A stretch of DNA of 64,000 bases, taken from assembly GCA_028015205.1 (NCBI GenBank), contig CM051508.1, positions 16,820,001 to 16,884,000 of the forward strand. The letters are read 5' to 3'. The position numbers and the translations under genes are program-made. This DNA comes from Mytilisepta virgata (taxonomy: Eukaryota; Mollusca; Bivalvia; Mytilida; Mytilidae). This document shows positions 53,022 to 64,000 of the stretch, one piece after another. The first letter of the stretch is position 1. Every line of letters starts with the position of its first letter. The notes below the pieces were generated by a model. The model had not been told where the DNA came from. It saw only the letters and a program-made list of their open reading frames with translations, and did no database searches.

Positions 53022-54526
53022 AATCTACAGGTGTGTAGCATTTATATCTCCCACCGAGGATTCGTTGTCCTTTCACCTGTTCACGTCTAGGGAAAATGGC
53101 AGTGTACCTAGCTGAGGTCAAAATATAAGAACATTGTAGTCAGTGTGCACTGCGTTTTTAGGATGAATGAGGTGTAAAAACTATAAAATAATTTCACATC
53201 CATGTAAAAATGAATTAGTGATTTTTTATTTTATTTTATTTATTTATTCTTTTTTTTGTATTTACTGCACATAAAAATGTGGCAAACCCCGACTTATTGA
53301 TTTTTTTAAAATAAATATCTGAATATTGTTATGAAAGTGCTTTAATTGACTACAATTGTTAATTGTGATTTCATGCTAAAAAGTGGTGCATATTTGATAA
53401 AAAGGGTAAACTTATCACCAGGGTCAAATAATTTATACGAAAAATGAAGAAGGGATCGATTGATATATGAATTATCTACATTGCACTTAGAACTTGATAT
53501 ATTACCATTTCGAGTCTAAAAACTGCCGCCTCATTCTGGGTCGGCAATTTCCATGTTTTCTATATATACGGATTGCGCTCTGACGTCCCACGGCCCCAGC
53601 ATGTCACACAAAAAAGGCGCCGTCAGACTTCAGAGCAATCTCGGACTACAATTATAACAGAATGACAATGCATCAACATATGAAGAATTCTACCTTCGGA
53701 AAAGCTCGGGAAGTTTCAATATTAGGGGAACCGAGGTTTCGATTTTCAGTGCAGATTCCCTGATTAAAAAAAAATACGTCAAATAAGTAACAAATCAGAA
53801 TATTGGACATTTTAAATTCCCTTTTACCCATTCATCAATAGAGGTGTTCTTGCAATCCCTTCGTAAACCTCTTTGAAGAAACAAAAATATGTTTTCTAAT
53901 ATTATTGTTTCCTTTTTTTGTAATAATTACAGCTATTTTTTTTTCGAATTCACTATCATTTTAAATAACGAACATAGTTAGATCAAAATGCAAAAAGTAA
54001 TATAAGAACCTCGATAATCAAAATTGAAGACTAAAATAAAAAAAAAACACAAGTAAATCACTTCCACTTAAGCAATAACTATACCCTAAATTTCTCGTGA
54101 ATTTTACTTTCATATAAAATCTGTTAGCTGCGCCACTGTCACCTTTGAAGTTTTTAACTGTGAAAACCGATTTTTTTAGCAAACAAAACAAAAATTACAC
54201 TGATCTGAGTTAAAAAATAAAAACTTCAAATCACCCTGAAAAAATTGAGTTACCTCCCATAGACCAGCCTATATTTATCGCCAGGCGGTAAACTCTCGTT
54301 TGCAACAATACGATTAAATTACATTTAATTAATTCATTGTAAATAAAGAAATGCAAGGTTACAGCGTACAATAAAATACAACTCTACAGTGTTTAGATGT
54401 CCTAAAATAGGGATGGAACTAGTAGTGGTCTGAATGTTTGGGAAACCACAGGGGATCGAGTTCTGGATATTTATTTCTTTTTTTTTTTGTCTTATTTCAT
54501 GAGTAGTTTTAATAAATATTTACTAT

Positions 54527-54684
54527 AACAACGAATATTCTGCGTTTATTATCAATGTTCTATACACTATCGACGTCCTTATATTTGAGTAAATTTTCTA
54601 TAAACTATCCACGTCCTTATACTTTAGTAAAAGGACGTGGATAGTGTATAGAACATTGATAATAAACGCAGAATATTCGTTGTT
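54527..54684. repeat. 54 bp inverted repeat with internal direct repeat
   Basis: Left arm 54527-54580 and right arm 54631-54684 are complementary with one mismatch that I can see (TATCGACGTCC against TATCCACGTCC). The 50 bp loop holds a second forward copy of the inner arm, CTATAAACTATCCACGTCC, which has the same base as the right arm. Confidence 0.85.
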
Positions 54685-55238
54685 ATTAATTAACTAGTGT
54701 ATTATTGGCTTCAATACGACTAAAACTGTCCTTTCAATACAGAATCATTAACTCGGCCAATATCGAAAAACCCGGCCAATACAGATTTTTTCTGTATTGG
54801 CCGACTTGTACCCGACCAATGTACAATGTAGGGTGAGTCGATTTTCGCTAGATTTTAGTTTGAATACATATGAAAACTCCAAAATTTTTACATTATATCT
54901 AAATTTGTTCATGCTATGTGATCAAAGGTACTTCAAAATTGATAATTATAAATAATTATTAAGTAATAGCTCTGACTAAAAATATCATTCATAACCCTCA
55001 TTCCAATCCTTCATTGAATAAACTTTGAATAAAATTTTTACCAAAAAAAAATCATACAGAATGTGCATTGTGAAAACTAGTTAATTAATAAAGATATCAT
55101 TATATGGTATTCGGCTCCGCCTCAGGCCATTACAGCAAGCCACGGACCAATAACAAGGCCAATACAGAAACAACCATGTAATAATATCATATTATAGTAA
55201 ATATTAATTAAAAGTACTCATGAAATAAAAAAAATAAA

Positions 55239-55632
55239 AAGGTCACACCAAATTGATCATTAGTTCTTTGGTTTTCGCCGCTCCGATTGTTGGAACATGT
55301 TAATTTTAAGAAATAAAGTTTTTGCCACTTCATTTTGCAAAAATGCTAAAAATTCACCCCAAATTTATTTTTTCGAGAAATTAAAAATGAAAATAGTTCG
55401 CCCGCCTCTAAAATTTGTAAAAATTGGGATTTTGTCCCCATTTTTACTTTTTTTTAAAGGTGTGCCTCGCGTAAATTTGATATGTCCCCCCCCGGAAAAA
55501 AAAACACAAAAAAAAACCAAAAAAAAAAACCAAAAAAAAAAAAGTCCTCGAGAAAAAAAAAATTAAAATTAAAATTTCGCTCCCTCGCACCCAAAAATCC
55601 ACAGAACGAAAAATTAATTTAGTATGGCCTAA
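55239..55632. mobile_element. MITE-like element (family M1, copy 2)
   Basis: It begins AAGGTCACACCAAATTGATC then TTAGTTCTTTGG, and ends AAAAATTAATTTAGTATGGCC and TAA. The GCTCCCTCGCACCC block corresponds inversely to the GCGAGCGAGCG block of copy 1. The A-rich interior yields a meaningless lysine-rich frame. Confidence 0.7.
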
Positions 55633-55797
55633 GCTCAAGTAACACGTGACGTGAAAGATTCAGAAAAAATAGATTTCAAGTTATAATCCCGCTTTTCTAT
55701 TTCGTTTCCACAATTTTGAATATATTAAAAAAAGAAAAACATTTTTTTTAAAACGTTTCAGTTAATTCATGGTTTTGGGCTCCTTTATTTTGTTAAA

Positions 55798-56033
55798 CAG
55801 TTTGTTTGTTTGTTTGTTTAGTTGGAGTTTTACGCCATTTCCAGCACATTGGGCTATTTCGCGGCGGCGCGTTTTTATTGGTGGAAGAAGCCGGACTACC
55901 CCGAGACCTTCGGTAGGAAACACACACTGCCACAGGTGAGACTCGAACTCCCAACCTCAGTGTTAATTGACAGGCTAGTGACATTAGTAGGCATGACGAA
56001 CTACCTAGACCACTCAGCCATCGAGGCCCCTGT
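55798..56033 (-). mobile_element. tRNA-derived SINE (family 1)
   Basis: It matches the copy at 3103 in order: GTTTAGTTGGAGTTTTACGC, GGTGGAAGAAGCCGG, CACAGGTGAGACTCGAACT (B box on the minus strand) and CCACTCAGCCATCGAGGC (A box on the minus strand). The target site duplication is imperfect. Confidence 0.75.
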
Positions 56034-58497
56034 AAAACTGTAACCGACTCGTAATTCGTATGTAAAGACTCTTGTCATATCTGTAATAACTGTCTTAGTG
56101 ACAAATATTAACCATTCTATATCAACTGGAGCATACATACCAATGCTCCCGATTTCTCCCGGAACCTCCGGAAATTTGACCCCATTACCGGGTTACCGGG
56201 TGGACTGTAATATTCTCCAGGATTTTTAAATTTCTTCGGGATTTCTAAATTTCCCGGGGATTTTTTTCAGTGCTTATACTTCGTTTAATGATTTGAAAGA
56301 AAATACATGTTTGCTCTGCATGATAAAAAGCCGAGGGTTATGAAACTTCATCGGCAATACTTAAACATTTATTCACACTTTTGCACTCTGGAAACAGCTT
56401 CCAAATACCTTAAAATCGTTTTCGGAGGGGGGACTTCGCCCTGGACCGACCACTTGTCGATTTTATCAGGGATTGTAGTAAAAATATGTTGGCAAGTATG
56501 CTGGAGGCAAAATCAGTCAATGTTAGAGATATTTTTGAAAATAATCCAACAATGAATATGTCCTCAAACTCAGATAAATACAGTTTTTATAGTTCAACAT
56601 AAATGTTCTTGAATGCTGTGGACAAAAATAACACCATCTAATTTAATTTTATCTTACAGTGCCTATGTCTAACTACAGTAATTAGTTTGATCAAGTACAT
56701 GTATGTAAGTGTTTTATAGCTGGTGAATGTGTTTTGATTCTATGTTTATGCCCGAAAGGGCCCTTTGATTAGACAATAAAATAATTTGAATTAAAGATAA
56801 CTTCCATGCCCACCTCTTCCCCTAAATATCGAATTGTTGCTTACTCATACGACCTCTAAATTCAGTATCTAGTTAGCTTACATCTATACAGGCTGTGAAT
56901 ATTAGTGACGTTTACCGAAGCTTGGTGTATTGTGTTACATTTTCCCTTATTAAGAAATAGGAAACTGTGAAATTTTCTACCAATTAATATTATTTTGATT
57001 GACAACTAACCCACTTGGTTTCGGTCATTTCTCCCTTTAAAAGTAAATTTAGTGTTTCAAACCAGCCAGGGTCCAGTTAATTAACAACTTAATAAGACAC
57101 TTTGCCTGCAGCACTGTGATGTCACTGCCAGCTCAGTATGTCTCATTCCAGCTTTGAGAGCCACTCCTCACTTTAATTTACCGTGTGACGAAAAAGGAGA
57201 AGCTACTCTAAATAATCTGAATTGCCAAAATAAAAAAGGGTAAATTGAAATCGTGCATGAATAAATTTGCAAACAATGAAAAATGTACGAATTAAAAAGA
57301 TTGACGTTACAGAGCACATATAAACATATACAATATTATTATGAACATGAAAAGACGATCGACTTTAGGATATTAAGTCCGTAATTCTATTAGGCACCGC
57401 GCGCGGCCTTATTATACCTGTTAAAAAAATTCTGGGTAATAGATTTTTTATTGCTTTCTGTCGAAGTAGTAATTTTTTTTAACCAATGTTTCAATGAAGA
57501 CATGTGCACGCATTGCAAAACAATTACTTAATAACCAGTAAAACCGTTGTAACGAATTTAAACGAAAACGTCTGAAAAAAAGAGAAAAAAAACACAAATT
57601 TGTGTACTTCAAAATACATTAAGAACAAAGTTAAAAATACAATAACTTCGGAAGGAAATGTATGATAATACATGAATAAGTTTGAATCGGCCATGTTTAC
57701 ATTCAGTGAATTTCTTTCAAACATTTCATAAAATAATCATAATATTAGAAAAAAAAATATACATGGATTGCCGTAGAAATTTTGTGAAAATCGACTTTAT
57801 GATATAAATGTCCTAATTCAATACAATGTACATGTAATTTACATGTACTAAAACAACAAAATGGCTAACAGGAAAGGCCAACAATGATATACCAATCAAT
57901 CAAAGCAACCCAACTGACAGAACACCGGACAAAAAAATAAAATAAAAGAGCACAAACCACAAACATGAACACAACGGAGAGTTAGGATACAGACACTGAA
58001 TAGTGGTAGGGTTAAACCAGGATTATGGGAACCCAAAACCCCCTTCTTTATCATGACGCTCTGCTGGTGTATAACAAACACTATAAAAACCAATACAGTA
58101 CAAATTACCAACAAGGTGACCGCTTGCTAGAACCGAAAATTAGAGTGGACGGTACGTAAATTAGATAGCAGGGTCAGTTTGTGTTCGTTTTAACTGTAAA
58201 ACTATCAAAGGCTTTCATAGCTCCGGGTCGGATACTGTCGCTCTAGTAAACGAAACTCTGAAATAAAACTTCCATAAAGGGTTTAATGCCATCTCGTCAT
58301 AGAATTCAATAGAAATCGGCAGTATTTGTGACAGGTCAGTATGAATTTAAAGTCTTCAAACCATTGGGAGAATGAGCAATTTTTATACAGAATTGCACAT
58401 AATTTCATACAATGTACAAATGTATTTGTAACCCTAAATGTGAAAAGATATTTAATGCAATTATTTATAGTCCACATGGAACAAGATTTGAAGTTCC

Positions 58498-58676
58498 GTT
58501 TCGTTTTGTTTCGTTTTTTGTTTTTTTGTTTTTTGTTTTTTTTATTTTGTTTTGTTTTGTTTTGTTTTTGTTTTTTGTTTTTTGTTTTTTGTTTTTTGTT
58601 TTGTTTTTTTTTTTGTTTTGTTTTGTTTGTTTTTTTTTTGTTTGTTTTTTATTTTGTTTGGTTTGTTTCTTTTTGA
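58498..58676. repeat. T/G-rich low-complexity tract
   Basis: About 180 bases made almost only of T runs separated by single G, in units such as TTTTG and TTTTTTG. The phenylalanine-rich and lysine-rich frames across it are artefacts of composition. Confidence 0.85.
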
Positions 58677-61567
58677 AAAAAATCAATAAATGCCGAATTA
58701 CACAAAATCCGACTTCCACAGAAAAAAAATGACTCTCTATATACTTTTTCACCTTCAATAGTAAAATAGTAACAGCATACTTTAATCTATAGTACTTCTT
58801 TACACAAAGGATAAAGTAAACAATCTATTAATGGTAATTTAAAATACAAAAATACCACAGATGGAAAAAATGAAACGCCATTATCGAAGGGGCGTAACTG
58901 CGTTTAGCAAAAGAATTGTATTTCGAGTGTTAACAAGAGTTGATGTGACATTTCATTGTCGGAAATTATTGAAGCGAGATTAATAAGACAACCTTAAGAT
59001 GAACCACAATTCTGTGTCAACAAAATTCGACATTCATGTTTTATAGACGAGCTGGTTCCTTGCTGTGCATCCACTGTGAGAAAAAAGTTAATAAATTTCA
59101 ATAGTCTGTTTAATTATATTTAGATATACTGGAAATGACGGGGTCATTAGATACATTGTAAAATAAGATGTACCCGGTAAGAAATTATTTAAAGGGTTGT
59201 GGGAATAAATGGAACATCTGTTTAAATCTGTTACTTGTTTATTTAATATTCAGTATTAGATTGCGAGAATGAATATTTTTATTTTTTTATTTATTTATTT
59301 GTTTGTTTATTTACTTGTTTATTTATAATTCGAATATGAGAAAATATACATGTACATGTTGTATATTCAGTAAAAAAAAAAACGCCTCCGTGCTGCAATA
59401 CGATTTTTTTTTCACTAAACCGGACAGAGTATGAATTACTATTACTAAGAACAAAGCGCAGTGGTAATGTCTTTGGACTAAATAGCCAAAGGTCTCCGAT
59501 ATGATCCAGGGATCTAATTTATGTCGACCTAACAACACCATTTGCGAGGATGGCCTCGATAAAAGATGCTAAACCGTTGGATGAAGGCGAAAATGGTTAT
59601 CCCGTGTTTAAGGGAGAGCTAGCACGTAACAGACTCCCCTGTAGATGTCGAAAAGGAGTAAGCTATAATATGGCTAATTAAGCCTCTCGTCAAGAGACAT
59701 ATTTATCATGCTTATTTCAGAAAGAATGCTGCAGACGTTAACGGTAGTCACTTCTTCGAGAAGCACCGAGAAAATCGAAAGGGAATTTAATCGACCAATC
59801 AGCGATCGAGAAGAAAAAATCACACGTGTTACTCCTGATGGTATACCCTGAAAACAGCTAAAGAATCGGACAAAACGTGCTTCCCAATCCACCATAAATA
59901 AATGATTTTAAAATAATTGGGTGATAAAATGCATCCATTTCTGCATAATTCGGGCACGCAATCTTTCCGAAATATTAAAAAGGTGACATGAAATGCATTA
60001 AAAATGATTAAAAATTAAAAGACGAAATGTCTGCTCAATTTGTATTTTTCTAAATACTGTTATCAAAAAATCATAATTTACGCAATTCGTCACCTCATTA
60101 GTGGGTAAAATTTATCCACTGTAATCAAAGATGATCTGACGAAAAAATATAAAAATGTGTACCTTTCAATGCAGTTTTTAAGTGGCTTATACATGTAGTA
60201 TGTCCCTTAACAATAATTATGTCTGGGTATACATCACAGCAGATTTCAGGAACGAATTGCAAAAATAAAAGCAACCACACACGGATTAAAGTGTAAGTAA
60301 ACAATTGCTTATAATCTAATCAAACAAAGTTATACTTAGACATTGTTATGGATTAAAATATGTCAGTTGTTCGGCTAATACATACATAAATGAGGTACTT
60401 TGTAGCTGTCAGTAAAAATCTAGTATTCTGAGAAGGGTCTTTTTGTATTAATTCTCATTTTTGTAAAATGTTTTGTTCTACTACAAAATTAACTGAAATT
60501 TAATTATCTCCTTCGGAAAATTCTGACGATTAGTTTATGGGCTTTTTGGGCGTACGGGCGTACAGCTTGGCCTCAAGCATAAGAGAAAGAATATCAAGTT
60601 TCTTCTTATTGTTTGTCTTTCGTTGTTTAAATAATAATTGACCGAGGGTATACGACTTATAAACATGTCAGTCCTCGCCATGTCTTATATGAACCTATCC
60701 CATATGAACCCTGTTTTTTTCAGTGTTTGTATCTTTTATACTTACTCTTTTCTTTACGGAATATTATGTTTATTATGGATCTCAGGTCACTTCTGTTGAA
60801 CTTTTACTAGTTTCGCATTTGTCATCGTGTATTAGAGGTAACGCATGATAATCGGCACAATTTTCCCTTTCTTAGTCGGGCAAAACAAGAACAAACTTTA
60901 GTGGAATCGAATCCCGAAAGGTTATTAAAAAAAGGCATATGTATTTGTATGCAGATGTGTTCGAAAGTCTGTTTTTCCGTGGCTATATCAGAAAAGAATT
61001 GTCCTTGTCAAAAACATACAATGTATGCCTCATGTAGAGTTTTTCCTCTAGATCGAAATGCACCTTCGTTTTGTCTTATGGCTTTCAAATTTGCCGTCCT
61101 TTTCGGCGTTACCTGGTACACACTTGTATACAATCAACCATATTAGGTTCAAGTATATTTTAATATTTTCAGTACACATTTTACTATATATAAACATATC
61201 ATATTTATCTTGTCTTTAAATTCTTAAAAAGTACACATATCATTTTACATTAATATTGAATTTTATTTAAATGTTGACATAACATGGTTTGAAGTGATAG
61301 TCATTAACATCTTAGAACGTTGGTGTTACTATGAAAAAAAGACTAATGACCTAAAACTACTTATCGTTAATGTTCTCCTTATACTACAAGTCCAAACAGA
61401 ACTGTCTAAAATCGGGACCTTTTAGAGCGCACTAAAGATGTATAAATCTGGGAAAATCGGTGATTCTCTCCTCAATTGTACACTTATAATATATCACTTC
61501 CACAACCATTTTTCTCTTTTAAAAAATTGATAAATAAATGATTAGGTAAAAAACCATTTCATTTTTA

Positions 61568-61588
61568 GGGGGGGGGGGGGGGGGGGGG
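61568..61588. repeat. Poly-G tract
   Basis: About 20 consecutive G bases. Confidence 0.8.
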
Positions 61589-63039
61589 CTAGGATTAAAT
61601 TATTTATCTTGCCTATGTTTTTCGCTGAAATTTTAGTCCTGGATTTTTTTATGATGCTGGCATTTTATTTTACCAAAATCCTGATCCTGCCTTTTTATTT
61701 CAACTTTCATCCTAATTTCCCTAAAAAATCAAATAGTTGCTCCCTTGATAATAAAAAATAACTAATTCCTTGATATAAATCATTTTGTTGGTCGAAAACG
61801 GATGCATCAGTAAAAGAAACAGGTTTCCATCGAAGAAAACTAAATTGATAAAATATTGGTAAATAGTGTTCGAAACATACCCAAGCTATATGTACATGAA
61901 TGGAGTTCACGCTTGCGTCTAACGTTCCTAGCAAATCATAAAACATACTGTTTGATACCTGAGAAATACGTGTATTAAATTAAAAATAAAGGCTCAAAAA
62001 GGCGAAAAAATAAAAAACAAAAGTGAAAATCACTACTCCTGAAAAGGGGTATGGGGAGGGGAGAAAATTCAAATCAGACTTAACAAATATGTCGAATGCA
62101 TCATTCAATTTCATGCCAATAACCACGATACTGAGATGATGATACACTGTACGGAATCGGGGACGACCAATAGAAAATCCACTCAGATAGCAATGCCTGT
62201 GCCATACGTGCTGATTTCATTAATTTATGTAATCTTCAAGGCCGGAAATGGCAATGCAGTAAACTAAAACCCATTCAGGACTGGATATGTATCAGGGAAA
62301 TAATGATTATTCCACATGGTGTACAATTTTTTTTCCCCATTGTAGTCAAACAAAACAAACAATCAATGCATGTTCTGTGTATGCTGTCCGATTTTAAATA
62401 TTCGTTCAAAGATAAAGCCCAAGGGTTTAAAAAAAATACATGAAAATGGTTGACACATCGCATTAGCATGGAGCGGTGATCTCGTATCTGTCACTATTAA
62501 AAGGAACGGTATGTTGTCAAATGACGATAAGAACTTTTGACATTGACAAAAAATTCTAAAGTTACATATGAATGTGTAATGTTTAAAAACGACCTTCTTT
62601 TTTATTCAAAGTTATGTAATTAGCAAATGTCATTAGTTGCTCACATGCTTAATCAGTTTTAGGTTGTATTGTTTGTAAATGCACAAGATAGATATAAAAA
62701 CATATTTGGAGTGTAATATAACCCATGTTTTTGTTTGCAAGCGATCCTGACATAACATATAAAAACAAAGCTGTTTTTTTCTTCTTTATTTTCTCATAAT
62801 AAGACGTAGAAAACTGACGAACGTGCTAAATGTACAAGACAGGAGGGTAGTAGTAATTTACAAAGAAATTGACCCCGGCAATGGTGAAACATGATTCAAA
62901 CAACAAGTGAACAGCATGTTTTATTGTCGTTCTTTCTTTTGAATGTCATCGTTAGGTCGTTTAAACAGTGAGCCAAATATCCAGACTCAGCAAGCTGAAA
63001 CCGGATTCTATAGCGTCCACTCAAGCACTAATACTTGCA

Positions 63040-63215
63040 TGTACCAATAATGTTTCGCCTGCCTTCTGGGATTTACCAATAACGTTTCATGTTCCTCCTT
63101 GTATGTACCGATAACCCCGAGATCTACCGATAAGGCTACATGTGCCTTTGTGTATTATCGATAAATGCTAAATGTGCCTCTTTGCAATTACCAACAGCAT
63201 TTATATGTGCCTATA
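63040..63215. repeat. Degenerate minisatellite with ACCAATAA/ACCGATAA units
   Basis: ACCAATAATG, ACCAATAACG, ACCGATAACC, ACCGATAAGG, ATCGATAAAT and ACCAACAGCA recur at intervals of about 19 to 35 bases, often with CATGTGCCT-like text between. Confidence 0.5.
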
Positions 63216-63387
63216 CATATCTTCTGTTACAATTAATCACAAATGCTAATATGATGAAAATATATTCACCATCATTGGGTGTCCTAATGATGTTCCTTTA
63301 GTCAGAAAAGATAACAGAAAATAGTATACCCTTTGATTTATAAAATGTGCACCGTGCGTGAATTTGACCTTAACCTGAAACAAAAAT

Positions 63388-63500
63388 GGTCTTCCAAAAA
63401 AAAAAACAAAAAAAAAAACAAATTAAAATTTCGCTCGCTCGCACCCATTCTGCCATCCAAATATCCAAAGAACTAAAAAATGTTTGTTGTGGCCTAACCA
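63388..63500. mobile_element. MITE-like element (family M1, one end only)
   Basis: AATTTCGCTCGCTCGCACCC, ATCCAAAGAACTAAAAAATG and GTTGTGGCCTAA match the right half of the element at 50365. The other half is absent. Confidence 0.6.
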
Positions 63501-63787
63501 TATTTTGATATACCGAGTGCAGTTATACAAGTAACACATTTCGGAGATGGATGATTCATCAGAAGATGATTTGTAACTTTACAACCATACCGAGACTAAT
63601 AGACTGTAGGCAATTATTATATATATATTCTAGCGGCCGTCTTAAACGTGTGGTGAATGCGAGATTGTTCTCCATATCGATGGCCTTATTGTGACTTTTG
63701 AAATGTTGAACATCAATAAAAACAGTTTTCCTTAGCTTAAAATTTTGTCACATTCATAGGAAAATATCCACCATGTCCCTTCTTCCA

Positions 63788-64000
63788 TACAGTGAACTCA
63801 GGTGCTCCGGAAGGGTAAGCCGTGCCTGCTCCGTATACGACACCCGTCGTGAAGTTTAACAATAGCTCTGTCCATAGATAGTTTTTGCTTTACCCTTTGG
63901 TCATTTTGGCATAATTTAAATTGCTCTTCAACGTTTTGGGTTATTGTATTGGTTTCCAACATTTTAAACTTTGAGCACAACTGATGATTCGTTAATTGAC
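63788..64000 (-). mobile_element. Mosaic of repeat fragments at the right edge (LINE copy E and another family)
   Basis: 63788-63862 matches the LINE tail (CAGGTGCTCCGGAAGGGTAA, CCTGCTCCGTATACG). The rest, with TTGGTTTCCAACATTTTAAA and GAGCACAACTGATGA, resembles diverged text near 31600 and 35800. It belongs to a different dispersed family that runs off the window. Confidence 0.45.

Larger units (their letters stand above)
53022..64000. other. Gene-poor right flank
   Basis: No gene is supported. Present are a long hairpin (54527), a MITE (55239), a SINE (55798), T/G-rich low complexity (58498), a poly-G tract (61568), a degenerate minisatellite (63040) and partial elements at the right edge. 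The 81-codon plus-strand frame at 60901-61146 is Cys-containing but has no recognised domain or supporting splice sites. Confidence 0.5.

Noticed and set aside
56307..56555. An 82-codon plus-strand frame.
   Set aside because: It lies in sequence with repeat character (CCCGGGGA- and GGGTTACCGGG-type text just upstream) and has no recognisable protein features.
58341..58758. Phe-rich and Lys-rich frames on both strands.
   Set aside because: They are products of the T/G low-complexity tract.
60901..61146. An 81-codon plus-strand frame with several cysteines as a small secreted protein.
   Set aside because: There is no N-terminal signal peptide, no regular cysteine pattern and no neighbouring exon support; I could not exclude it, but I cannot support it.

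Overview
The window looks like nuclear DNA of a bivalve mollusc, most likely a mussel (Mytilus or a close relative). The evidence is AT-rich sequence, multi-exon genes with canonical GT-AG introns, tRNA-derived SINEs, and ~150 bp tandem repeat families that I remember from mussel and other bivalve genomes. The species call rests on recognition by eye, not on a database search.

Region by region. (1) 312-1925, + strand: the last two coding exons of a single-pass membrane receptor, namely a transmembrane helix and a short tail with an ITAM-like pair of tyrosine motifs. (2) 7323-37267, + strand: a gene of 27 inferred coding exons whose phases agree throughout. It encodes a receptor-type tyrosine phosphatase of about 1140 residues: signal peptide, lectin-like (F5/8C or fucolectin-type) domain, six EGF-like repeats of MEGF/Draper type, one membrane helix, an active-looking PTP domain (D1) and a degenerate second PTP domain (D2). 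A SINE inserted at the 3' edge of EGF exon 8 leaves that exon without a normal donor; a displaced copy of the exon end 0.8 kb downstream may rescue it. (3) 37268-43709: no gene; tandem and inverted repeat arrays. (4) 43710-45114, - strand: a RING/B-box (TRIM-like) gene with a C-terminal PHR-like domain, broken by deletion of its coiled-coil region plus a frameshift. (5) 51399-53021, - strand: the intact single-exon 540-residue paralogue. (6) 53022-64000: no gene that I can support; MITE-like elements, a SINE, long hairpins and simple repeats.

How the genes may work together (inference): the first two loci share a receptor layout but carry opposite signalling ends, a tyrosine-motif tail that would be phosphorylated and a tyrosine phosphatase. 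This recalls paired activating and inhibitory receptors. The TRIM-PHR genes are probable ubiquitin ligases of an expanded family. Transposable elements dominate the rest and have changed both loci: a SINE at a splice site, a LINE tail 39 bp before the transmembrane exon, a recent 703 bp tandem duplication in intron 7 and a transposase relic in intron 15.
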